The notes beneath the pieces are model-generated. The model searched no databases. It saw only the letters and a list, made by a program, of their open reading frames with translations, and had not been told where the DNA came from. This document shows, piece after piece, positions 18,544 through 29,054 of a stretch of DNA of 64,000 nt. Location of the stretch: positions 4,282,822 to 4,346,821 of the forward strand of contig NC_135570.1 of assembly GCF_964340395.1 (NCBI RefSeq), written 5' to 3'. The stretch's first letter is position 1, and each line of letters starts with the position of its first letter. The position numbers and the translations under genes are program-made. This DNA is from Glandiceps talaboti (taxonomy: Eukaryota > Hemichordata > Enteropneusta > Spengelidae).

Positions 18544-19255
18544 CTTCTCCTTAGCAAACGGTTAACGTTTTGAAAATACGAAGTTCACTACAAACTGACG
18601 TCAACTTCGGTCAAGTCGGAACAAGAACTCAACACAAATACGCGTGCGCTTACATGCAAAATGTACGGTATTTGTGTATTATATCGAAAATCTAGTAGTA
18701 CCTACCTCAAAATGAAGCTATTGCAAGTTGACAGCTACTGTTTGATTTACCAATTTGACTCGAAAATCCGTCAAAATGTCATCTCAGGAGTCAAATGCAA
18801 GAAAAATGTCAATGTTGTCACCATTTCACAGCAACGACCTGCAGGAACATACGAAATGGTGGTCATGTGACCATACCTTGACCAATACTAGGTCGTTTTC
18901 AATCGATACACTATTGAGGTCAAATATTGTCCAATCAACTCACGCCTATCATCGGAGCATAATGGCGACGACGACACCATAGCAACAATAATAGTCCACC
19001 ATCTTGTCAGAGGAAGCCCTACGATAGACCAGAAGCGAAACCTCAAGACAGTATTCGGCGGAATTTGAAGACCGAACCCTTCTATACCGCAATATATGTA
19101 AAGATATTGAAAAAATTATTACTTCGATGTAGTTAACGGGACGATACGAATATATATCGCTGTGTGGTGTGCAAAACTGTCAGCGTCCCGTACAGTGCAA
19201 TTTTGAAATTTTAATCTACACAGCTTCAATGTTTTCCTGAGTTTAGACAACCAAA
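18544..19255. promoter_or_regulatory. Divergent promoter of ENKD1 and the C2orf81 homologue
   Basis: The 712 bp between the two start codons contain both 5' UTRs and both promoters. There is no TATA box at an obvious distance. The region is richer in CpG than the introns around it and contains an X-box-like RFX site at 18973-18986. A second pair of half sites (GTCACC at 18817-18822, AGCAAC at 18830-18835) has a spacer too long for the consensus. Small open frames inside lack support. Confidence 0.65.
18973..18986. promoter_or_regulatory. Candidate RFX X-box (ciliary gene element)
   Basis: GACACC-AT-AGCAAC fits the X-box pattern GTNRCC-N(1-3)-RGYAAC at 11 of 12 half-site positions (the second base is A instead of T). 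It lies 270 bp upstream of the C2orf81 ATG and 430 bp upstream of the ENKD1 ATG. RFX factors drive ciliary genes through this site; both flanking genes are plausible targets. By chance alone one such near-match in a random 700-bp region would be uncommon but not impossible. Confidence 0.5.
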
Positions 19256-22200
19256 ATGTCAAGAGCAACTGTGTCTAAGTCACGAGCTGACAAGAATAAA
19301 TCAAAAGATTCGGACAGGGCAGGAACACAGTCAGCCTCCGTACCTCCAATTAGTAACGATGTTGTTCCCGGGAGATTTACAGAAGGCGATTGGTGAGTTC
19401 ATGTTTTAGATGGCTAACGTGTGTTTTTGTCATATTGCATGCTCACATACTGCAGTAAACACATAGCCAGATTTACCTGGTAATTCAAATAAAATCAATA
19501 GGAAACCAACAACTCAATACATGAACATATTGTACAGGATTCAAAACAAATAATTATGAATTCAAATTTTAAAAAAGTTATAATTGAAGAACTTTTAAAA
19601 TATGATTGATTATATTACTATAAGTTATAATAATTGTTTATTAATTAAATGTATATATTCAAATAATATATTTTATTTTATCTAACACATGAATTCATAT
19701 TCACACTTCACAAAGCTCATTCTACAACTGTAGATTGTGATGGTGTTTGGCCATGTAGTGACTGTCAACAGAGAAGATGTGACAGTCATGCAACATAATT
19801 TTATAGCTATATAAACATCCACATATCCATAACGGTGTCAATATATAGACCAGGTACATAGCAGTTCCCTTTAAAATTGTTGACAACCAGCTATTTTAAA
19901 GTATGTATGAGAACTGAGTAAGCATCTCTGTAATACTACTAGTATTTTGAAATGTGAACTTGGTTTTCATCTTATCAAATTACAGGTCGCATCTTCTGGA
20001 AAGAGAGGAGGGAGAGGAGTTCATTGTTGATATGGTGGAGGAGATAGTTGACTCTGCTATGACTGTCATCTATGACAACTATATACAGAGACAATTATTT
20101 CCTTACACCATAACCCAAGCTAAAGATGCCATCCTACAGATTATTGAGGTGAGACATGATATAGAAGTCTTAAAGTGGCCATATGGATGAGGATTGGGTA
20201 TTGATTTTGGATTTTTTTAAAATTTATAAAACAATTTTGTAATGGCTTACTACTTGAACAGTCAATGTTAAACAACATATGCCAAGTCCTTGTTTGTGAC
20301 ACAATAACATGCAAAAGATTAATAAATGTGTAAAACTTTTGTCATTGTACGTACAATAACAAACTTTTAGCACATTTTGAAGCTTTTTGCAATGTATTGA
20401 GTTACAAACACAGACTCTATGTTGTTTCACATTGATTTTTCAAGTAGGAAGCCATGATAAAATTGTTTTATAAATTAAAAATCCAAAATAAATACCCAAT
20501 CCTCATCCATATAATATGGCCACTTTAAGAAATAAACAGAATCAAATATGCGAAATTAAACTCAAAAGTCAAACTTTTTCATACTTGAATCTCAGTATCT
20601 CAACAACTGCCAGGTTATGTGTATGCATATACACCACAAATGTTTAGAAGTTAATTTTACAAACTCTACATGTATAGGTCATGGAATCATTCTATGAAAA
20701 GACACTCAACACAAAACGTAAGCTTTCTATATTAAAATTAACTTATTTTGTCTAGAGATCAAAGTAACATATTTTGATTTTTTTGTTATCAGTGGCAATT
20801 TCTTGCAAGAGACGAAGGAGAAGGAGATGTAATCAATGACCAATCATGGCAAGAAGAAGGAGGTGAGTTGAGTAGCATCTTATCATATAATAAACTATGT
20901 AATGATTTTATGTAACTATTCTGATGTGGATTGTTGAGTCATAAGGGTCAAGTGGTTGTAGTAGATTCACGATGGTTAAATGGTTAGAGTAGTTTAGAAT
21001 GTGGTTCAAGCCTCGTTGGGCCACTGTCGTTTGTTTCTGAATGGCTAATGTCATTGGGCAAGATTTGAACCACTATTATGCCATAGTCACCCCAGCTGTA
21101 TAATTAGGCATCTCCAGTTGTATTATTAGAAACCTGGTAGGACAGAGTTCGTTTTGTGAATTCTTTTATTCTATGCGCTTATGCAATGGAGTGTGTGCTT
21201 GCAAGGGAGTTGAGGATATGGCCTCTGTGCCAATATGGGTCTGTGCCAGAGTACTAATTTTACAGCACTATGATCATGACATTTATTGTGAAAGTTGCTT
21301 TATAAGTGTGTACCATTATTATCACTGTCGTATGGCTTTGTGTTCAGTCCTTGTGTTCAGCTCTATGGATGCAACTGGACAGAATGCCAGGACTAGATTC
21401 ATACTGAAGGGGTTACATCAGGAATATGAAATTACCAGACCAAATTGAAAGATTCAAATCGGAACAACTCATACAAATCAAAATTTGACTTGTCGACTCC
21501 TGACTCCTAAAAAAGCTTTTAACAACATGATACTTTTATTGTGTCTTACAGAACCAATTCCAGCAGTTACCGATTCCTGGGCACAGGGATCAGTACCCAG
21601 ATCACATATTCCTATAAGAACACCAACACCATCAGAACATGATACTGAGGTGACCTCTGTTAGTAATCTGTCTAGACCAGGTACCGTTACAGAGGATGAT
21701 CTTACTACATTCAATGAAACGTCGGCTGATGAAATCCAACATGAGGAATTGGCTAAACCACAAGTAGAAACCATTGAAGAACAACAAGAAGAACGTGTAC
21801 CTTCTCAACAACAACAAGTTGATGATATGCAAGAAGAAGAAAATAGAGAAGCTTCATCCCTACAACCTGAACCTGTGAGTATTACAAAAAGGGAAATGAC
21901 ACTCCAGGAAATAAAGGTATTTCATAAACTTTAGGTTCTGGAGAGTCATTTCATGATTTCACATCACATAAATTTCATTTGATTGCCAAGAATCATCAAA
22001 TTGAAACTCTTATATCATAAACTCATTTATTGCAATGGTACATTGTTGTCATCATGGGTGTTTGGAGACACAAATATGTATTAGATAAACAATACATATT
22101 CATGACAAATTAATATTGAAGGTAATAAGCACTTAGGAATATTGTATGGTGTATATTATTTTTTCGTTGATTTAAGTTTTCTTTATCAAAGCAACAACAA

Positions 22201-25200
22201 ACTTAAAAAAATTTCTGAGGTGTATTCTACATGTCTGTCAGTAGTAATTCAGCATAATACTGCAACTTCAATTTATACCCTATCTCAACCCATTTTTTCC
22301 CCACACAGCCAAAGGAGATCAAGAAAAAACGAAAATTTAAGTATAAACCCCATCGTGGTCCAATAAAGTCTGCTGGTCTCAAAGAAATGACAAAGACACT
22401 GGAAGAAACAGAGAAAGAGTTGATTGAAGCTGAACTCAGAGCACAGCTTATGGCACCAGAAAGTGAAGCTGACTCAGCACCAATTGATCTTTTACAAATG
22501 CCTTCATCGTGCCACTCAATACTCAAGGTAAATTTACAATCTTAGTGGGTAAAGAATTTTTATTAAAAATCATTGTAAATTAGTACTTTCTCAGTTTGCC
22601 ATGTAAACTCGGACTCTTATTTTTTTATTATAATGAATAGATAAGAGTTCCTAGGTTATATCAGGATTTATATATTTCTCTTTGTACCCCTCCCCTCATC
22701 CTAATTTTTCTCATCAAAATGATTAGTAAATCAGCAAAATTATAATCACCATTTTATGTCCTATCTTGTGTGTCATATTATAAAGTTAAATTGAAAAGTA
22801 AATAGATACATGACATTGATAGCTAATGTGCAGGCGATGTTTTCAATTTTACTGTGTAAAAGTTGTAGCAATTTTACTGACAATATATAACATGTATGAC
22901 AGACATGTGTGAAGTGAAATAACGTGCCATCATACAGACATCAAAACATTGACACCCACATGTCTGCGTCTAGTTTCATTAGTTTACTTCATTCAGATAA
23001 AAGTATCAAGAAATTGCAATCTTGCTATCTTAAAGTATAGAATGTTCAGTTTCTTATTGGTTTCTGTGTGGTTGTTTAAACAGGGCCAGTGAACGCTAAC
23101 ATGAAATGGATGGTATAGGTATATTTATTTTATTTGCTATACTATACATTTTGAAATCCACCTGCTGTGCTTGTTCATTTTCGCAAATGAAATAGATTTG
23201 AAAGATTCGTAGCTCAAAGTCAAAAGGTGACACTGCAGCATAGATTTTCTTTCCAAACCATACTGTATGTGAGATATTCTGACATATGGTACTATGACAT
23301 TACAGGCACAAGCTGGCAGACCTCCAGGTAACAAAGATGTGACGTATGACGAAAAGGGCAATGTTGTATCTGTTCTGAGGATGGACCCAGAAAGGTTACC
23401 TTCTCACAGGTCAGACTACTTTTCTACTCATCTTAAAAATACTATTTTTTTGTATTTTTGTCATGATTCAAATAATTCAAGATTTAAACAGTGAGCATTC
23501 TTGTGTTTGCTTCAGTCTACACATGTACATGTATTAGATGAACAATACATATTCATGACTATCTGAAGGTAATAAGCTTTGAGGTGTCATGAACATTTAT
23601 TGTTCATCAAATAGATATGTGTGTCTGCTAACTCCCATGAGGCAACACTTGATCACTGCATAGACAGTCACAGAACAATGGATGTCACACAAGTTCCTTA
23701 ATTCCTGAAGTGGTGTTTCCCTTGAATAACTTTGTGTACTTGTTGACTAATTTACATGGTTATTGTTAACAGGATAAAAACACAGTTCAGCATAGTAGAC
23801 CCAGCTGTTGAAGCAGCACATGCAAGACTTATAGCCATGAGAACTGGACGATACAGAATGTCACAGACAAAGTCCAAAATGACAACAAGAACAACAACTA
23901 CAGTAGACCATAGTAAGTACACATATAAAACTGTTCGTCTTGTGCAGATTATATTTTCATTATTGTATTCCCAACCATGAGATATCCAGCTGTTAAAATT
24001 TGTTGAAAATATAGAAGTGGCCGGCTCCGAAAGTTGTAAATTGGGTACACCATTGATCAGTCATGTTGAATGTAAGAACAATACACTGTGAAGAATGTTG
24101 CAAAGAATTAGTGTAAGATGTAGATATTGGGTTTTGTCGTCTTTCGCTGTAGTTTGGTTTGTTTTCACCACAGTCATGCTGACTCTGTACAAATATATAA
24201 TAGTACATTAGTAGTAGATTATTTTTCTTACCGCCGTAAAAATGCATTTCACTGTATTCCTAGGGAACTATTTGAATATGATGTCACTCCACAGTCAGTA
24301 ATATAAAGATCAAGACAAAGTTGGGGGTGCCAAACTAAGTAGAAGGCCCCTCAGACACATTTGATTTTACTTGTCTTTTACTAAATCACAGCTTGCATAG
24401 ATGGAGTTACAGTGTATCATGTCCTCTCTCTTTCATACCTAAAAGAAAATTAAATTAATCAAATCATTGATTCAGAGATCTGAATGGGTATCTCATGTTG
24501 ACATATGGTTTACATATTTTAATATTGTATAGTCTCTTTCTCCCAACATGTACTTAGTTATGAACAAACTAATAGTAATACCCCCTAGGGAGAAAGAGGA
24601 TTAATTTGTGTTTAGTTGTGCACAAACTAGTACCCCCTAGGGAGAAAGATTATTAATTTGTATGTAAATAGTTCTATATGTCAATCATGTGTATTAACAG
24701 TATGTTCTCATAATTTCTCTATTCACTGGTGTGTGTATGCCATATGTTCCACAACAGTGATAGATTTGTAATAACTCACATGGCTGTTGCGTAAAGTGAT
24801 AAATGTTTGTCTCATTTCATTCTAGCAATAAAAACAAATGCAGCTACAACACAGAGTGTTATGACTATTGACACATTTCCAAACCAAAATGCCAGCAATG
24901 TTGTAGATGGTGCTGTAACACCATTACCGCCACCTCTGGTGAGTTGTGGTAATTCTTTTGTTTTTATATCAAGGCCAGCAATGTAGGAGAATTGTGACAT
25001 GGAGAAATATCTGTGACTCAAACATAAAACACAGATTTCAAATATGTGAAACATGCATTTGTTTGATTGTAAACCTAAAGCTACCATTTGTATTTTTGTA
25101 TAGTCTAAATTTTTTGAATGCTCTACACTTGAAAGTAATATTTTTGTAAATTGAAGGTTTTTCAACTTTGAAATTGTTAGTAAAGACGGTATGTGATACT

Positions 25201-26343
25201 TCTGTTAGTTGATTTCACGTACTGTAATATTATGCAAAAATCAAATTCTTTTAAAAGCCCACTGGAAGTAGTTTGAAATTCAAGCTTTTTCTATGCAGAA
25301 AAATTGATAATATAGATATACGAGGATGTGAGGCATATTTCTCACTACACAGAGCTTAATATGAGCAAAATTCAGTATTATGTTGAGGATAGAATTGTCA
25401 CTTTCAAAGCTACAATTCTAACAACTGGAGTATAATATTTAGTCTAGTTCCTGACAGGGACCGTATTCCGTACCACAGTGTACTTCATCACTATCCCAGT
25501 CTAGTCAAGGCCCTGATGGAAGGTGTTAATTATGGTTCAACCCCATGGTGAGCGAAGCGAGAATGGCACATGTCAGTAGTAATCCATCACAAATTGACGG
25601 GCTGTCGCCATCACTCATTCATATTCATATGGTACAGCTGTTTTGATGATGTCCAATGTTTAACCAGGACTCCACCTCCAGTCATTTAAACTAAAATCAT
25701 GTGGGGATGCAACAACATAATCATGTTTATATGAACACTATAGGAGGGAGCACAGAAATCTGTGCGATCGTCAGGGCCTTGACTAGACTGGGATAGTGAT
25801 AGTGACATTGTAGTATGGAATACGGTCCCTGTCAGGAACTAGACTATGTGTTATTAGGCTCACGAGTCCATATAGGTCACGTGTGCTGAATAGTGGGTCA
25901 ATCTCTTGACAAAGATTGAAGTGTGCTGTCAAAAATTTCAGGTAAAATGTTCATGTTTGTGTTAGGAACAAAAGTTAAATTTGATACTTTGGTTTTGCAA
26001 AACAGATGAATTCCCATTTATAGAGTGTAAGATGTGTGTATTTATCAAGTAAATAAATTTTATCTATATTTTATTCTTATAGTTGGATTCTATGGAGCTT
26101 GCTCCAGGTGTCTTAGTGAAGGAAGGTAATCGTATTAGAAGAGGACCAAAACTGAAACCAAGGCAGGAAGACATTGTGTCATCAGCAACCATTAGAGCTT
26201 TGCGGCCTCTGACCACTGATAACACACAACCCCGTATCCAAGTCGCTGAGATACTGGGTGTCCACTCACCTGTACTCAGGCCAATTCCAGCCACTGAACC
26301 AATTCCTCCTATCATGCCTCAACCTCCCATCAAATCAAACTAA
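19256..26343 (+). CDS. C2orf81 homologue (DUF4639 family), complete, 9 exons
   Basis: Exons: 19256-19392 (ATG), 19986-20148, 20793-20862, 21552-21874, 22309-22527, 23306-23409, 23773-23912, 24826-24938 and 26083-26343 (stop TAA 26341-26343). Total 1530 nt, 509 aa, phases consistent throughout. The N-terminal block matches the vertebrate C2orf81 family: DVVPGRFTEGDW, then a helical segment with acidic EEGEEF, PYTITQAKDAILQIIEW, FLARDEGEG and TDSWAQGSVP. Exon 6 has the conserved RMDPERLPSH motif and exon 9 has MELAPGVLVKEG. The middle is acidic and Gln-rich, followed by a Lys-rich stretch (KEIKKKRKFKYKP). No membrane segment or catalytic motif is visible and the molecular role is unknown. The shared promoter with ENKD1 suggests a ciliary role, by inference only. 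The donor after exon 6 (GTCAGA) is weak. Confidence 0.88.
20170..20528. mobile_element. MITE family C, palindromic copy in intron 2 of the C2orf81 homologue
   Basis: Ends TTAAAGTGGCCATATGGATG and CATCCATATAATATGGCCACTTTAA are inverted repeats, and the inner arms pair too (ATAAAACAATTTT / AAAATTGTTTTAT). The element is thus a foldback of about 359 bp. A second copy lies at 50140-50489 and a fragment at 51375-51402. It codes for nothing. Confidence 0.85.
20945..21130 (+). mobile_element. tRNA-derived SINE with conserved tail domain
   Basis: The head has an A-box-like GATGGTTAAATGGTTAGAGT and a B-box GGTTCAAGCC about 40 bases on. The tail has TCATTGGGCAAGATTTGAAC and CCCCAGCTGTATAATTAGGC, a module shared by many animal tRNA-SINE families. 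Target duplications were not identified. It lies in intron 3 of the C2orf81 homologue. Confidence 0.65.
21915..22140. mobile_element. MITE family A, left part
   Basis: Begins TTTCATAAACTTTAGGTTCT then GGAGAGTCATTTCATGATTT, and continues into the CATCATGGG and ACAATACATATTCATGAC modules, ending at AATAAGCACTTAGGA. The right arm is missing. It starts about 40 bp inside intron 4 of the C2orf81 homologue. Confidence 0.65.
23520..23735. mobile_element. MITE family A, right part
   Basis: Contains ATTAGATGAACAATACATAT, CATGACTATCTGAAGGTAAT, ATGTGTGTCTGCTAACTCCC and CCTGAAGTGGTGTTTCCCTT, the right-hand modules of family A. The left terminal arm is absent. It sits just upstream of an exon acceptor at 23772. 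Confidence 0.6.
24543..24665. repeat. Short tandem duplication (CCCCCTAGGGAGAAAGA)
   Basis: TAGTTATGAACAAACTAATA with CCCCCTAGGGAGAAAGAGGA TTAATTTGT is followed at once by a second copy (TAGTTGTGCACAAACTAG, CCCCCTAGGGAGAAAGATTA). Intronic, no function seen. Confidence 0.8.
25440..25847. mobile_element. MITE family E with terminal inverted repeats of about 77 bp
   Basis: TAGTCTAGTTCCTGACAGGG... at the left is matched, inverted, by ...CCCTGTCAGGAACTAGACTA at the right. Pairing continues through TATCCCAGTCTAGTCAAGGC for about 77 bp with a handful of mismatches. The interior has a GAGCGAAGCGAG stretch and no coding capacity. Related single ends occur near 41655 and 52322. It lies in the last intron of the C2orf81 homologue. 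Confidence 0.85.
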
Positions 26344-26394
26344 AACTTAATTTTCTCATAATGTGGACAATATACATAATACAAGATGTAACTT

Positions 26395-26707
26395 ACAACC
26401 GTTCTCACTGACCTGTTACTAACTGCAAACTAAATTCACTGTGTATAACAACAACCAACCATTGATTGTGCAGACTGCCTTGAAGTTGTGCAAGTTTTTT
26501 TCAGATGGAATTTTAAATGTGAAAAGCAGTGTGAGATTTTACAGCACACTAAGTCTTCAAGTTGATCCTCTGAACGTTATGTAGACAGTTTACAAGTACA
26601 ACGATTTATTCAACAAGATGTCCAATTCACTGACTGTTTTCCAAACACTGTTGTTCCACTAATTCTTATTATTTACAGAGCTGTAACAGTTGAATGAGAA
26701 GGGTTGT
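26395..26707. mobile_element. MITE family D in the 3' UTR of the C2orf81 homologue
   Basis: ACAACCGTTCTCACTGACCT at 26395 and TTGAATGAGAAGGGTTGT ending at 26707 are inverted copies of the same 25-bp end. The element begins about 50 bases after the stop codon, so it lies in the transcript. The same end sequence forms the 54-bp array at 60.15-60.67 kb. Confidence 0.7.
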
Positions 26708-26887
26708 ATTTGTTGATTTACAGCGCTGATTGTCATCATTTTGAAAAATGATCGAAGTCTTACGCTCTACATTCCTATACACTTTTGTTCTAAAAGTCAC
26801 CTGTATATGATAACCATTATAATGTATATAGTCTGTTCTAAAACTGATTTTTTTTCTCTCCGGTATTTGTAAGACCCTGACTCAGAA

Positions 26888-26893
26888 ATTAAA
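26888..26893 (+). terminator. Possible polyadenylation signal of the C2orf81 homologue
   Basis: ATTAAA, about 545 bp after the stop codon, just past MITE D and before a GT-rich microsatellite that could serve as a downstream element. Signal only; no cleavage site evidence. Confidence 0.35.
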
Positions 26894-26979
26894 ATTCCTT
26901 GTATATTTGATTCTAGATTGACTTATCTTTCTTTTGTATTGGACAGAAAGTCAGATTGTAATAAAAATTTATAATAATA

Positions 26980-27003
26980 TGTGTATGTATGTGTATGTGC
27001 ATG

Positions 27004-27043
<40 letters not shown>

Positions 27044-27106
27044 TGTGTTTGTGTGTGTGTGTGTGTGTGTATGTGGCTGTCTGTGTGTGTCTGTGTGTGT
27101 GTGTGT
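26980..27106. repeat. (GT)n microsatellite, interrupted
   Basis: GT-rich run with TTTG and CTGT interruptions. Around it, 26900-28065 is the gap between the C2orf81 homologue and the acid phosphatase gene. Apart from this run and the phosphatase promoter nothing is recognisable there. Confidence 0.95.
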
Positions 27107-28065
27107 TATCATTCTATGATATTATATTACACTGTAAGTTTCTATAGCCTGTTTATATGCCATTCTTCAATCAAGCCAGAACATGTGGACATCTGTTAAG
27201 CATTCCCATAAAGATGTTAGTGGTTTAATACGACAATGGACTGGCACTGGATCTATAACTTTGCTAGTTCTTGTTTGCTATATTACTTGTGCTATGTCCT
27301 GAATCATTTAAAGTCGTTATTACAGTTTGAAGTATTCACGATCACATGAAGCTGACTAGTCTCAGTGGGTAGTGATTTACATACTGTGTATGTCAGACTA
27401 TGATTATTCAAATGAAGTCATTATGTAAATGAACATGTGCAACTATGGTGAATACATGAGTTAACATTACGATTAACGCAACACATGAAGTGTGATAAGC
27501 TACATATAATTTGCATGTAATTGTATAAATTTAAAGATATACTTGTAACAACGTTTGGGGTACGAGTGTGGCTAACTGAATCAGTTTGAACTGGATCGAG
27601 GCAGCACAAACAGGATTGTATGTGTAGATGAGAGATAGCCTAGTTACAGACCCAAAGACATAGACAGGCTAAAGAAGATATAAACACCAAAATAAATGGG
27701 CATTTAAGGAGAATATACCAATAAATAATGCATACCTAAATATAATGTATTCTTTTTTATAATTTGTAATCTTGCAAAAAAAGAAATTTCTGTCAAATTT
27801 TACAATAATTCTATTTTGAAATAAAGTCTGAATTTGTAATATATTGAAGAAAAATATGAAACTCTCAGCATAGATAAAGTGAGAAATCAGAAATGTATGA
27901 GGCCATATTAGAACAACAAGCAAAATATTTTTGGTCGCCATAGGGGGCCTCTGTGGATCATGGATTGGAGGCACAACAACATACAATAAAAACTGTCTCC
28001 CTAGGTGGTCTATGACTAAATATTAATAATCTAGGGGAGCTGTATCAGTTACTTCAGTTGCAGGT

Positions 28066-29023
28066 ATGGCTACGTCGTCGAGTGTGTGTAGATGTTGGGA
28101 CGTCCTGCTTGTTCTTTGTCTTTTCTTCGGAGTATGCAAGCCCGAAAGAACACTTGAAATGGTACACGTGGTAGGTTCCATTACTTTAGCTAACATTTTT
28201 GTTCCCAAATTACCGAAAATATTTGCATGTAACGTACAACGTTGCGCCAACAATCCAACATGTTCGAGTTCAATGCAGTATGGCCCTGCCCGTCGGCGTG
28301 TACGTGTTTTGTATGTTGACCCAGCATGTGACCTATCGTATGGTTGTTACAAACACGGAAATAGAAACTAAGAAACGCAAATATGAATCCCTTCATCATG
28401 TATTTCATAATCTTTTTTATTGTCACTGGAGTACAATGTCCTTATTTACTCCAGGTTTACTATTAGGTTGATCCTGTAGCAAGCTCAGATATTTTCAGTC
28501 GCTAAATATTCATGTAAAATTGAGACAGTAAAATACTGGTCAAACGATTTCAACTGCCAACGCAGTTTACAACAGAATTGGTTAAAGTAATTAATAATAT
28601 TAAGAACGGAATGAAAACCACAATCCTTGACCTAGTCTCAGCCTTGGAATGGTTGTGAAGTAATTTCCCTTTAGGGTAAAGTTACTTTGAACAGCACGGC
28701 TTGTAGCCCAACCAATATATTTAGTCACACCAATTTACACACTAAAATTGCCACACATAAATATATCACACGGAGCGTAATTACTTACTTGTTTTCACTT
28801 TGCTGTCTGTCCTTCGAGTGCCGGTATTTGCCGATCCGGATGGCATCGTGACTTCTGGCACAGAGGGCGCCATCCGCCACCTGGCTGACAGCTGCACAGG
28901 GGCCTGTGGACTGTCAGCAGGACAGTAGTCGGCAAATACCACACTCTCCCCCGTCCTAATGAAAAAGGCCCAACTGGGGAGGGGGGGAAATTGTTCCTCC
29001 GACACCATCCCATTCTATTTTAA

Positions 29024-29054
<31 letters not shown>

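Noticed and set aside
18661-18982. Small frames in the divergent promoter
   Set aside because: Overlap in two frames, no homology, and the region is better explained as promoter and 5' UTRs.
21173-21448. 91-aa open frame upstream of exon 4 of the C2orf81 homologue
   Set aside because: Lies in the intron, no homology seen, and the frame does not join to the exon.
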